From: Acholeplasma granularum ATCC 19168
GTDB taxonomy: Bacteria; Bacillota_I; Bacilli_A; Acholeplasmatales; Acholeplasmataceae
DNA length: 64,000 bases
Direction of reading: 5' to 3'
Assembly: GCF_000526235.1 (NCBI RefSeq)
Contig: NZ_JAFR01000008.1
Coordinates: forward strand, 1-64,000
Shown here: one piece after another, positions 31,553-39,548 of the stretch
How positions within the stretch are numbered: position 1 is the first letter of the stretch
Layout: each line of letters opens with the position of its first letter
Translations under genes and position numbers: made by a program
The notes under the pieces: generated by a model
The model's database searches: none
What the model was told of the DNA's origin: nothing
Seen by the model: only the letters and a program-made list of their open reading frames with translations

Positions 31553-31723
31553 CTATAAAACCGGCTGAATATATATAAAGAATACCGCTAATAGGGCAAT
31601 AAAAAATGCTACCAAATAAATCAACCATTCATGACGGTCAAAAAATTTAATGACTGATTCGGCAAATCCTCTAGAGCCAATGAATCTAATTGGTTCAATT
31701 ATAAATTTAAGTATATTTTTCAT
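31553..31723 (-). CDS. 56-residue single-span membrane protein
   Basis: A short gene between cdaA and the PAS protein encodes MKNILKFIIEPIRFIGSRG, a charged linker FFDRHEW and one hydrophobic segment (about 33-55, LIYLVAFFIALLAVFFIYIQ). AAGGAG lies 11 bases before the ATG, a slightly long spacing. Both flanking genes are 9-16 bases away on the same strand, so it is probably co-expressed. The position is where other Firmicutes have the CdaA regulator CdaR, but this has no YbbR repeats. Function unknown. Confidence 0.7.
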   Translation of the reverse strand: MKNILKFIIEPIRFIGSRGFAESVIKFFDRHEWLIYLVAFFIALLAVFFIYIQPVL

Positions 31724-31738
31724 TAGACTATAAACTCC

Positions 31739-32491
31739 TTATTTCATAAATAACGTTAAGTATTCATTTAACGTACTTTCATCTTTCATTTTTGTCATCA
31801 CACCATTAATTGATATAGAAATAGATCCTGTTTCTTCTGAAACCACCACTGTTAAAGAATCTGTAATCTCAGATATACCAAGCGCTGCACGATGTCTTGA
31901 GCCTGTGGTTTTTTCAAAGTTTTCATTACTTGATAAAATAAAGTAAGCTCCAGCACACACTATTTTATCGCCTCTAACGATAACTGCTCCATCATGTAGA
32001 GGTGTATTTGGTTCAAATATATTTATTAGTAATTCGCTTGAAACATCAGAATTTAAGGTAATCGCACGGGAGGCATACTGATCTAAATTATTATGTTTTT
32101 CAATTGTAATTAGACCACCAATCTGTCTTTTTGATAAACTTTGAGCAGCTTTAATAATTTCTGTTTTTGTGCGCTCACTACCCATGATAATATTACCTTG
32201 TCTTAACGTTTCTTTCCATAATGATTCTAACGTTAATCTAAAGTCTGGCGCACCTACTACTATAATAAATATTAATAAAATAACTGGTAGTTCCTCATTA
32301 ATTAGTTTTGCTATTTTAAGACCAAAATGGCTTGCAACACCAAACAGTATAATCATCGCAATATAAAATGAAAACATCGATAATATACGTTTATTATGAA
32401 AAACAAATTTCAAAATAAATAGCACTAATATATATATTAAATAGAAATCTAATAATGTCCACCATGTTAAATTACTTGCCCAAACCGGCAT
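31739..32491 (-). CDS. cdaA: diadenylate cyclase CdaA
   Basis: The product (about 250 residues) has three N-terminal transmembrane segments (about 15-85), then a DAC domain with LHDGAVIVRG (Asp about 167) and GSRHRAALG, the two catalytic motifs for making c-di-AMP from ATP. c-di-AMP controls potassium and osmotic balance in Firmicutes. The start at 32491 (MPVWASN) has GAGGGTGA upstream; an in-frame ATG at 32512 preceded by AAGGA is equally possible and would add 7 residues. There is no CdaR gene beside it. Confidence 0.93.
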   Translation of the reverse strand: MPVWASNLTWWTLLDFYLIYILVLFILKFVFHNKRILSMFSFYIAMIILFGVASHFGLKIAKLINEELPVILLIFIIVVGAPDFRLTLESLWKETLRQGNIIMGSERTKTEIIKAAQSLSKRQIGGLITIEKHNNLDQYASRAITLNSDVSSELLINIFEPNTPLHDGAVIVRGDKIVCAGAYFILSSNENFEKTTGSRHRAALGISEITDSLTVVVSEETGSISISINGVMTKMKDESTLNEYLTLFMK

Positions 32492-32602
32492 AAAATCACC
32501 CTCTTTACTCATGTCTTCCTTATTTATGATTATATCATAGTATAGTGTGAATAATCGTTATTGTTTGCATAATTACGGCGTATTAATATGTTATGAATAT
32601 GT

Positions 32603-32646
32603 TATAATCTATGTGGTATCATTTAGTTACCAAGGTACTTAACTAA
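32603..32646 (+). promoter_or_regulatory. hxlR -10 box and inverted repeat
   Basis: TATAAT at 32603-32608 is followed by arms TTAGTTA (32623-32629) and TAACTAA (32640-32646), 10 bases apart, lying between -10 and the ribosome-binding site. An operator for the HxlR protein is plausible. No good -35 box was found. Confidence 0.5.
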
Positions 32647-32660
32647 ACTAAGGAGTGATT

Positions 32661-32966
32661 ATGATGCAAAGTTGTTCGGTTGAACGTGCAGTTGTATTAT
32701 TTGGAGAAAAATGGAAATTTTTAATTTTAAGAGATTTAATGGACGGCAAAAAAAGATTTTCTGAACTTAAACGTTCTATAGGTTCTATTTCACAAAAAGT
32801 ACTTACTCAAAATTTAAGAAGTTTAGAATCTAATGGTCTACTTGAAAGAACCGTTTATCCAGTTGTTCCTCCAAAAGTAGAATACGAACTTACCCCATTA
32901 GGTTATAGTTTAAAACCTGTTATTGATGCACTTAGAGCTTGGGGTGAAAAGTATGCAGAAGTTTGA
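32661..32966 (+). CDS. HxlR-family transcriptional regulator
   Basis: The product (about 101 residues) is a winged helix protein of the HxlR/YodB type: SCSVERAVVLFGEKWKFLIL, KKRFSELKRSIGSISQKVLT and a C-terminal helix ending LRAWGEKYAEV. A cysteine at residue 5 matches the redox-sensing cysteine of YodB, suggesting thiol sensing (inference). AGGAG is 5 bases before the ATG at 32661. Its 3' end overlaps hflX. Confidence 0.92.
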   Translation: MMQSCSVERAVVLFGEKWKFLILRDLMDGKKRFSELKRSIGSISQKVLTQNLRSLESNGLLERTVYPVVPPKVEYELTPLGYSLKPVIDALRAWGEKYAEV

Positions 32967-34200
32967 TAAAGCAATTCTTGTTGCATTAAACTATCAAGGC
33001 ACACTAAATTTTACAAAACAGTCTATTAATGAACTAGAAGAACTAGCTAAAGCATGTAATATAGAAACTGTAGAAAAAGTAATTCAAACACTAAATCAAA
33101 TAGAACCTAAATATTTTATTGGTAGTGGTAAGGTTTTAGAAATCAAACAGATGGTTGATTTATATGAAATTGATATGGTTATATTTGATGATACATTATC
33201 TCCTGCTCAAATTAGAAATTTAGAAAAAGCCTTAGAGGTTCAAATATATGACCGATCATTTTTAATATTACAAATATTTGCCCAAAGAGCAAATACTAGA
33301 CAAGCAATGCTAGAAGTTGATTTAGCTCAAAAATTATATATGTTACCAAGACTTGTAGGTATGGGTAAATCACTATCACGTCAAGGTGGTGGATCTTTTA
33401 ATGCAAAAGGGCCTGGTGAAACCAAATTAGAAACAGATAGACGTAGACTTTATTCAGATATTAGTAAACTAAAAAATGCTTTAGAAAACATTAAAAAGGA
33501 ACGAAAAGTTGCAAATGCTAAACGTTTAAAAAACAATATACCTGTTGTTGCACTTGTTGGATATACGAATGCTGGTAAATCATCTTTAATGAATTATTTA
33601 GCGACTAATTATGGTACAAATAAAAATGAAGTATTTGAAAAAGATATGCTATTTGCAACCCTTGATACAAAAGCTAAAAGAATTCAAAAAGATAATCATC
33701 CACCCTTTATATTAATAGATACTGTGGGGTTTATCTCTAAATTACCTCCAGAGTTAATTCAATCCTTTGAATCTACTTTATCTGATATTACTACTGCTGA
33801 CTTAATTCTACATATTGTTGATGGCATAAATTATTCAGAACTTCAAATAGATTTTACTAGACAAATATTAAAAAACTTAGGCGTTGAAAATACGCCCAGA
33901 TTACTTGTTGTAACAAAAAAAGATAAGTTAGATCATATACCTAATATTCATGAAGACTATTTATTAATTTCAAATAAAACAGGTGAAGGTATAAACGATC
34001 TTTACCAATCTATTGATGCACATATATATAATGACTCTAGAATTTATGTATTAAAATTACCATATGATCAATCATCAATTTATCAAAAAATTAAAAATGA
34101 ATGTACAATTTTAGATACGAATTATTATGATGATGGCATTATTATAAGAGTTGTTTTAACACCTGAACAAAAAAATATTTATCATAAACTTTTAAACTAA
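32953..34200 (+). CDS. hflX: ribosome-associated GTPase HflX
   Basis: The product of 415 residues has the N-terminal HflX domain with GGGSFNAKGPGETKLE, then a GTPase domain with VALVGYTNAGKSSLMN (G1), LIDTVGFISKLPPELIQSFEST (HflX signature, split at G3) and VVTKKDK (G4). HflX splits or rescues stalled ribosomes under stress. The start at 32953 has GGGGTGA 5 bases before it, inside hxlR; translation of the two genes is probably coupled (14-base overlap). Confidence 0.95.
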   Translation: MQKFDKAILVALNYQGTLNFTKQSINELEELAKACNIETVEKVIQTLNQIEPKYFIGSGKVLEIKQMVDLYEIDMVIFDDTLSPAQIRNLEKALEVQIYDRSFLILQIFAQRANTRQAMLEVDLAQKLYMLPRLVGMGKSLSRQGGGSFNAKGPGETKLETDRRRLYSDISKLKNALENIKKERKVANAKRLKNNIPVVALVGYTNAGKSSLMNYLATNYGTNKNEVFEKDMLFATLDTKAKRIQKDNHPPFILIDTVGFISKLPPELIQSFESTLSDITTADLILHIVDGINYSELQIDFTRQILKNLGVENTPRLLVVTKKDKLDHIPNIHEDYLLISNKTGEGINDLYQSIDAHIYNDSRIYVLKLPYDQSSIYQKIKNECTILDTNYYDDGIIIRVVLTPEQKNIYHKLLN

Positions 34201-34231
34201 TCATAAAATTATGTATTTTATTTGATTTTGA

Positions 34232-34260
34232 TTGATTTAATAAAAATTGCATGATATACT
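34232..34260 (+). promoter_or_regulatory. promoter of the purine permease leader
   Basis: TTGATT (34232-34237) and TATACT (34255-34260) are spaced by 17 bases, directly upstream of the riboswitch and in the right orientation. Confidence 0.7.
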
Positions 34261-34278
34261 TTTTTCATGTTTGATAGT

Positions 34279-34352
34279 TTTGTCGTATAATTGGCTAAAT
34301 ATGGTAGCCAGAGTTTCTACCACTTCACCGTAAAATGAAGTGACTACGATGA
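34279..34352 (+). promoter_or_regulatory. purine riboswitch aptamer, guanine/hypoxanthine type
   Basis: The sequence shows the purine aptamer hallmarks in order: GTCGTATAAT, ATGG, GTTTCTACC, ACCGTAAA and GACTACG, with a P1 helix between 34279-34287 and 34344-34352. The discriminator base in GACTACG is C, as in guanine-type aptamers; the adenine type has U. It precedes a purine permease gene. GTTTCTA (34313-34319) can pair with TAGAAAC (34383-34389), which overlaps the terminator, giving a plausible antiterminator. Confidence 0.92.
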
Positions 34353-34385
34353 GCAACTTTTCTTTTTAAGTTGTCATGTAGATAG

Positions 34386-34430
34386 AAACCCTTTGTATCC
34401 TTCAGCAAGATCAAATGGTTTTTTTATTTT
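34386..34430 (+). terminator. riboswitch-controlled terminator upstream of the purine permease
   Basis: AAACCCTTTG pairs with CAAATGGTTT (one mismatch) around a 16-base loop, followed by TTTTATTTTTT. The 5' arm overlaps the TAGAAAC that can pair with the aptamer, so the two states exclude each other. Ligand-bound aptamer would favour termination (inference from the family). Confidence 0.8.
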
Positions 34431-34471
34431 TTCTGACACTCTTTCAAACAAAAAGAAAAAGGAGAAAGTCA

Positions 34472-35842
34472 ATGAATCAAATTAAAAAATTCTTCAAATT
34501 TGAAGAACGTGGTGCAACATTCCGTGCTGAAATTATCGGAGGAATCGTTACATTCTTAGCAATGAGCTATATCTTGGTAGTAAACCCAGGTATTGCATCC
34601 GGTTTATGGTCAGGTCAAGCAGGTATTCCTTATGGTGGTGTATTCTTTGCTACTGTTGTTGGTGCATTTATTGCAACCTTAGTTATGGGACTTCTTGCAA
34701 ACTTACCAATTGGTTTAGCACCTGGTATGGGTGTGAATGCATTCTTTGTAGGTGTAATTATTGGTCAATATGGTTACACATGGCAAGAAGCTTTAGCATT
34801 AAGTTTTATTGGTGGTGTATTATTTCTAATTATTTCATTAACACCATTAAGAAGAACCTTAATTGATGCAATTCCTAAGGATTTAAAAGCTGCAATTGGT
34901 GTGGGTATTGGATTTTTCATCGCATTTGTAGGTTTAAGACTTTCAGGTGTGTTTGTTTGGAACGATCAACTTTCTTTAGGTGATCTAACAAATCCATCCG
35001 TTTTACTTGGTTTATTTAGTGTGGTTGTAATTTTTGTAGTTCATACATTAAAACATGGTATATCTAAATTCTCATTTATTATATCTATTGTTGTCACAGC
35101 TTTAGTCGGTTTATTATTAGGTGAATTTGGTGTGGCAAATATGCCTTCATTTGGTTCATTTAATTATGATGCCTTTGCTGATATTCCAAATGTTGCATTT
35201 GTTGGTGTTTTTGAAGGATTTAAAACTGTATTTAGTCAACCATTATTTAATACTCTATTCTTAGTATTCGCATTATTATTTGTTGATATATTTGATACAG
35301 CAGGTACACTTGTTGCAGTTGGAAAGGGTGCTGGTTTAGAAGATAAAGATGGAAATATTCCTAATCTTGATAAAGCTTTATTAGCTGACTCAATTGGTAC
35401 TTTAGTATCATCAACATTAGGTACACCTGAAATTACTTCTTATGTTGAATCTACAACTGGTGTAGAAGCTGGTGCTAAAACAGGATTTTCATCTGTTATT
35501 GTTGCTTTATTATTCTTAGTATCACTTGCACTATTCCCAGTGTTTAATGTCTTTACACACTCATCTGTAACGCTTGGTGCTCTTGTATTAGTTGGGGTAT
35601 TAATGTCTCAACAATTAAAAGAAATTGATTGGTCAGATATGACTTCTGCAATTACATCATTTGTTGTTATTGCAGGTATGTTATTTACATCAAGTATTGC
35701 TGATGGGATTGCATTTGGGTTTATTATTTATACTTTAATCAAGCTTGTTCGTGGTGAAATTAAAGATGTTCATCCAATCATATATGGTTCAGGTATATTA
35801 TTTATTGTATATTTTGCATTAATGGCCAACCTTGTTGCATAA
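34472..35842 (+). CDS. purine permease, AzgA/PbuG type (NCS2)
   Basis: The product of about 456 residues is a multi-span NCS2-type transporter with GLAPGMGVNAFF near residue 80 and DIFDTAGTLVAVG near 270, both typical of AzgA/PbuG hypoxanthine-guanine permeases. A guanine-type riboswitch lies in its leader, supporting purine import. The ATG at 34472 has AAGGAG 8 bases upstream; an earlier in-frame start at 34415 lies inside the terminator and is rejected. Confidence 0.93.
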   Translation: MNQIKKFFKFEERGATFRAEIIGGIVTFLAMSYILVVNPGIASGLWSGQAGIPYGGVFFATVVGAFIATLVMGLLANLPIGLAPGMGVNAFFVGVIIGQYGYTWQEALALSFIGGVLFLIISLTPLRRTLIDAIPKDLKAAIGVGIGFFIAFVGLRLSGVFVWNDQLSLGDLTNPSVLLGLFSVVVIFVVHTLKHGISKFSFIISIVVTALVGLLLGEFGVANMPSFGSFNYDAFADIPNVAFVGVFEGFKTVFSQPLFNTLFLVFALLFVDIFDTAGTLVAVGKGAGLEDKDGNIPNLDKALLADSIGTLVSSTLGTPEITSYVESTTGVEAGAKTGFSSVIVALLFLVSLALFPVFNVFTHSSVTLGALVLVGVLMSQQLKEIDWSDMTSAITSFVVIAGMLFTSSIADGIAFGFIIYTLIKLVRGEIKDVHPIIYGSGILFIVYFALMANLVA

Positions 35843-35875
35843 TTTCTAATACAAAAAACTTTATATAAATAAAAT

Positions 35876-35922
35876 AGGGTATTTGCTTAAGCTGAAAGCA
35901 AATACCCTTAATTTTTTATTAT
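35876..35922 (+). terminator. bidirectional terminator between the two permeases
   Basis: AGGGTATTTGCTT (35876-35888) pairs with AAGCAAATACCCT (35896-35908) over 13 bp with a 7-base loop. A T-rich tract follows on the plus strand and a weaker one on the minus strand. It separates convergent genes. Confidence 0.85.
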
Positions 35923-37325
35923 TTTTTATTTTTATCTAAGAAGTTAAATAATATATTTAATATGATGCCACCTAAAGCAGCAACACCGAGTCCTGGAAGT
36001 ACAAACGTACTTGTTACAGGAATTGAGTCCACACCTAAACCAACAATTCCAATAAACGCCATGACAGCAATAATTTTAGGATCAAATATGTCTACTTTCT
36101 TTTCAATCATTAGTGCAATACCTTGTACAGCAATTGCACCAAATAAGTATAGTGATACACCTTGTATAACCGGATTTGTAATAATTAAACTTAAATTACC
36201 TAAGTTTAATATTTCAAGTAATAACCCAACAACAATTGCAAGTATACCTGTTATTAAGAATACATAACTTGAAAAGTTCTTTGTTACTGCAGAAGCACTC
36301 ACATTTTCTCCATAATTAGTCCCTGCAGGTCCACCACTTAATACTGCAACGATGTCACCAATACCATCACCAATTAAGTTTGTATCTAGCATGTTTCTAA
36401 TTTCATAGTCTTTACCATTTTTTTCTTTAGATAAGTTATTTACATAAAGATCAATTTGGTTAACGTGAGCTGCTGATTCTGGAATTGTTGCAAAAGCAAT
36501 TGGAAAGATTGCTATAATTGCTACACCAATTAATTCAGGTGAATTAAATGCTGCAGGAATTGTAACCCATGGCATCACATCTAATAACTTAACTGTTTGA
36601 GTACTCATAATACCATCAAAATAATTAGCCATATTATCAAAACTCCAAACACCATTGCTTACAGGTACCCATAGTAAGTATGATAATACAACTCCAACTG
36701 CTACACCAATTAAAATTGGTATTTGAGATACAAACCCTTTTTTAAGTATGATTGTTAGTATTGATATTGTAAGGAATGTAACAAATGCAACCAATACACT
36801 TAACCAGTCCACACCACCTGCTGGGCCTACATTTAATATACCATTCATTACATTTCCTGATAAGACAAGACCAATGATCATAGCAATCATACCAGTAATA
36901 TGACCTGGTAAGACTTTATCTATCTTATCTTTACCAAAATACCTAATTAAAAGGCCCGCTCCAATTGACATTAATCCGCTTAATACGGAAGCAATTAAAA
37001 CAGACCCTAAGACTGTAGATGATGATTGAAGATTGTCAATACCATAAGTAACGACAATAGCAACTGCACCAATGTATGAAAATGATGAACCATAATATAA
37101 TGGGATTTTAAAACCAGTAACAACTAAAAATGTAATCGTTGCTATCCCACTTGCAAGTATTGCTGCTGGTATGGAATATATTTCTAATCCAAAACCATTC
37201 ATAATGATTGCTGCTAGAACTGTTGCTGGTAACATAACCAGAAATTGTTGTAGTGCAAATACGATTGATTTACCGATTGATGGTCGATCATCAGGTAAAT
37301 ATCCGACAATGTCTTTTTCTTTCAT
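35919..37325 (-). CDS. uracil-type permease (NCS2, UraA-like)
   Basis: The 468-residue product has about 12-14 hydrophobic segments, VTGFKIPLYYGSSFSYIGA, TIPESAAHVNQID and GGPAGTNYGENVSASA. The TNYGEN stretch resembles the uracil-binding region of UraA (TYGEN), and differs from xanthine permeases, so uracil uptake is the best guess. AAGGAG precedes the ATG. A long leader with a strong promoter, a terminator and a competing helix precedes it. Confidence 0.88.
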   Translation of the reverse strand: MKEKDIVGYLPDDRPSIGKSIVFALQQFLVMLPATVLAAIIMNGFGLEIYSIPAAILASGIATITFLVVTGFKIPLYYGSSFSYIGAVAIVVTYGIDNLQSSSTVLGSVLIASVLSGLMSIGAGLLIRYFGKDKIDKVLPGHITGMIAMIIGLVLSGNVMNGILNVGPAGGVDWLSVLVAFVTFLTISILTIILKKGFVSQIPILIGVAVGVVLSYLLWVPVSNGVWSFDNMANYFDGIMSTQTVKLLDVMPWVTIPAAFNSPELIGVAIIAIFPIAFATIPESAAHVNQIDLYVNNLSKEKNGKDYEIRNMLDTNLIGDGIGDIVAVLSGGPAGTNYGENVSASAVTKNFSSYVFLITGILAIVVGLLLEILNLGNLSLIITNPVIQGVSLYLFGAIAVQGIALMIEKKVDIFDPKIIAVMAFIGIVGLGVDSIPVTSTFVLPGLGVAALGGIILNILFNFLDKNKK

Positions 37326-37363
37326 ATGTATCTTCTCCTTTTTTTAAAATGTAATTTTTTCCT

Positions 37364-37440
37364 AAAAAAAAGACACTATTACGTGTCCTAATAAGAAGGT
37401 GTGTTTCCATTTTGAGACCATAAAGTGTTTTCTTTAGGAC
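37364..37440 (-). promoter_or_regulatory. attenuator-like leader of the uracil-type permease
   Basis: In the minus-strand RNA, a terminator AGGACAC / GTGTCTT (7 bp, 37370-37389, followed by a run of U) lies before the gene. Its 5' arm overlaps TTAGGAC, which pairs perfectly with GTCCTAA (37434-37440, complement) to form a competing helix enclosing about 40 bases. It does not match the PyrR-binding or purine riboswitch consensus that I can recall. It could be a novel riboswitch or protein-binding leader. Confidence 0.7.
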
Positions 37441-37454
37441 TTACATTTCATCCA

Positions 37455-37483
37455 AGTATACCAAACATACAAAGTGATTGCAA
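37455..37483 (-). promoter_or_regulatory. promoter of the uracil-type permease
   Basis: TTGCAA (37478-37483) and TATACT (37455-37460) on the minus strand are spaced 17 bases. It would start transcription near 37448, about 120 bases before the gene, leaving room for the attenuator. Confidence 0.75.
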
Positions 37484-37568
37484 GTCTTTTTATCAAAAAA
37501 ATAAAACTTTTTTTACGAAACAATTTTAGTTAGATTTATATCATATTTTTAATACAAAAAATAATCTA

Positions 37569-38564
37569 TTACAAAACATCTATTGGTTCATTTTTTATTT
37601 CATTAAAATAATTTTCTAAGTTTTCCATGTATTCTTTTCTGTTTTCAGTTCTAGCTAATTTAGCTCGAACTTGACTTGCTTTAGGAAGACCCTTTAAATA
37701 CCACGGCCCATGTGATCTCATTTCTAAACATGCTGTATGTTCACCCTTTAATCTCGCTAGATCATCAAAATGTCTAATCATTAACGTTTTAACTTCTTCA
37801 TAAGTTCTAACAGGTGCTTCTTCATTATTTAAATATGCATTGATTTCTCTAAATATCCAAGGATTACCTAATGATGCACGACCAATCATCACTGCATCAC
37901 ATCCGGTATAATCTAGCATATGTTTAGCACTTTTACCATCAACAACATTGCCATTACCTACAACAGGAATACTTACAGCATCTTTAACTGCTTTAATGAC
38001 ATCTAAATCCGGTTCACCACTATAACCTTGTGCACGCGTTCTAGCGTGTACAGTAATTAAAGATGCACCTGCTTTTTCAATCATTTTAGCAACCTCAACA
38101 GCATTGACCGAATCACTATCCCAACCACTTCTAATCTTTACTGTAACCGGTTTAGATACATTTTCTCTTATTGCTTTAACAATATCATATATCTTTTGAG
38201 GATCTTTCATTAAAGATGCACCTGCTTGTGCACCAATTGCTACCTTAGGTACAGGGCAACCCATATTAATATCTATAAAATCACAATTCGAATTTTTATC
38301 AATAAAAATGGCTGCTTCTACCATAGTTTTTAAATCACTACCAAATATTTGTTGTGCTGCAGGTTTTTCTTCTGTTGTCATAAAAAGCATTTCCAATGTC
38401 TTAGGATTTTGAAAAAAGATTGCTTTATCAGATACCATTTCAGCAAAAACCACACCAGCACCTAACTGGCGTGCCATTAATCTAAAAGGGTGGTTTGAAA
38501 CACCCGCCATTGGAGCTAATATTAATTTGTTATTTACTACATAATTTCCTATTTTAAAACTCAT
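37569..38564 (-). CDS. dus: tRNA-dihydrouridine synthase, DusB-like
   Basis: The 331-residue flavoprotein has LAPMAGVSNHPFRLMARQ, INMGCPVPKVA (catalytic Cys) and VMIGRASLGNPW, all Dus features. It reduces uridine in tRNA D-loops with FMN and NADPH. It is divergent from hslO; in Bacillus the two also lie in the same chromosomal region near ftsH and lysS. Confidence 0.95.
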   Translation of the reverse strand: MSFKIGNYVVNNKLILAPMAGVSNHPFRLMARQLGAGVVFAEMVSDKAIFFQNPKTLEMLFMTTEEKPAAQQIFGSDLKTMVEAAIFIDKNSNCDFIDINMGCPVPKVAIGAQAGASLMKDPQKIYDIVKAIRENVSKPVTVKIRSGWDSDSVNAVEVAKMIEKAGASLITVHARTRAQGYSGEPDLDVIKAVKDAVSIPVVGNGNVVDGKSAKHMLDYTGCDAVMIGRASLGNPWIFREINAYLNNEEAPVRTYEEVKTLMIRHFDDLARLKGEHTACLEMRSHGPWYLKGLPKASQVRAKLARTENRKEYMENLENYFNEIKNEPIDVL

Positions 38565-38625
38565 ATAATCACCGAATGCTATTTTATCATAGTTTTAAGT
38601 TATAATGGGTTTTGAGGTTTGAAAT

Positions 38626-39501
38626 ATGAAAGATTACACATTAATAGCTTTAGCTTATAATAAGGAAGTAAGAATCTATACTTCTATATCAACAAAATTA
38701 GTTGAAAAATCAAGAAAACTACATCAAACATTACCAACCGCATCTGCTGCAATGGGGCGTTTTTTAACTGCTTCTGCCATGATGTCTTTAATGTATAAAG
38801 ATGGTGAAAGACTCACGCTTAAAATAGAAGGTGATGGTCCAATTGGTCAAATGACTGTTGAGGCTAAATCAGGTGTGGTGCGCTCAACCATACAAAATCC
38901 AAATGTTTATATGGTTTATGAAGATGGACCTAAAAAAGGTAAATTAAATGTCGGAAATGCTGTTGGTCAAGGTAACTTATTTGTTACAAAAGATTGGAAG
39001 GATAACTATTTTACATCCTCATCTCCACTTCAAACAGGAGAAATTGGCGATGATTTTACATATTATTATGCAGCAAGTGAACAAACACCTTCTGCTGTCG
39101 GTTTAGGCGTATTGGTTTTAAATGGTAAAAAAGTAATCCAAGCGGGCGGTTTTATTATTCAAGTACTTCCACATGCCAGTGAAAAAACACTTAATCGACT
39201 TGAAGAAATTATAAAAAATGTAACTTCAATTACCGACCTATTAAAGGATCATCATACAGCTGAGGATATGTTAAATATGCTTTCTGATAATACTGCAGAA
39301 ATATTAGAAAAACATGATATTAAATATCACTGTGGCTGTACAAGAAAAAAATATTTTAATGCTTTATCTAGATTAAATAAAGAAGCACTTGAAGAAATAT
39401 TACATGAAGACAAACAAGCTGAAGTGGTTTGTCAGTATTGTAATAAAAAATATTTGTTCACCGCAGAAGATTTACAATTAATGATTGATAAGAAAAAATA
39501 A
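38626..39501 (+). CDS. hslO: redox-regulated chaperone Hsp33
   Basis: The 291-residue product has an N-terminal Hsp33 domain and a C-terminal zinc centre with CGC and CQYC (H-C-G-C at about 240, C-x-x-C at about 272). Zinc is released on oxidation, activating holdase function. GAGG lies upstream of the ATG, and a TATAAT is at 38601. It is followed by a strong terminator. Confidence 0.95.
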   Translation: MKDYTLIALAYNKEVRIYTSISTKLVEKSRKLHQTLPTASAAMGRFLTASAMMSLMYKDGERLTLKIEGDGPIGQMTVEAKSGVVRSTIQNPNVYMVYEDGPKKGKLNVGNAVGQGNLFVTKDWKDNYFTSSSPLQTGEIGDDFTYYYAASEQTPSAVGLGVLVLNGKKVIQAGGFIIQVLPHASEKTLNRLEEIIKNVTSITDLLKDHHTAEDMLNMLSDNTAEILEKHDIKYHCGCTRKKYFNALSRLNKEALEEILHEDKQAEVVCQYCNKKYLFTAEDLQLMIDKKK

Positions 39502-39503
39502 TT

Positions 39504-39531
39504 AAAACGGCTAATTAAAGCCGTTTTTTTA
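39504..39531 (+). terminator. intrinsic terminator after hslO
   Basis: AAAACGGCT (39504-39512) pairs with AGCCGTTTT (39519-39527) with a 6-base loop, followed by T residues. It ends the hslO transcript and may also serve the convergent minus-strand gene. Confidence 0.9.
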
Positions 39532-39548
39532 TATATATTCTATACTCG

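Noticed and set aside
31437-31628. 63-residue frame in another phase at the start of the PAS protein
   Set aside because: It overlaps both the PAS gene and the better supported 56-residue gene, and has no ribosome-binding site or conserved look.
34415-34471. Longer in-frame start for the purine permease
   Set aside because: It lies inside the riboswitch terminator and has no ribosome-binding site; the ATG at 34472 has AAGGAG.
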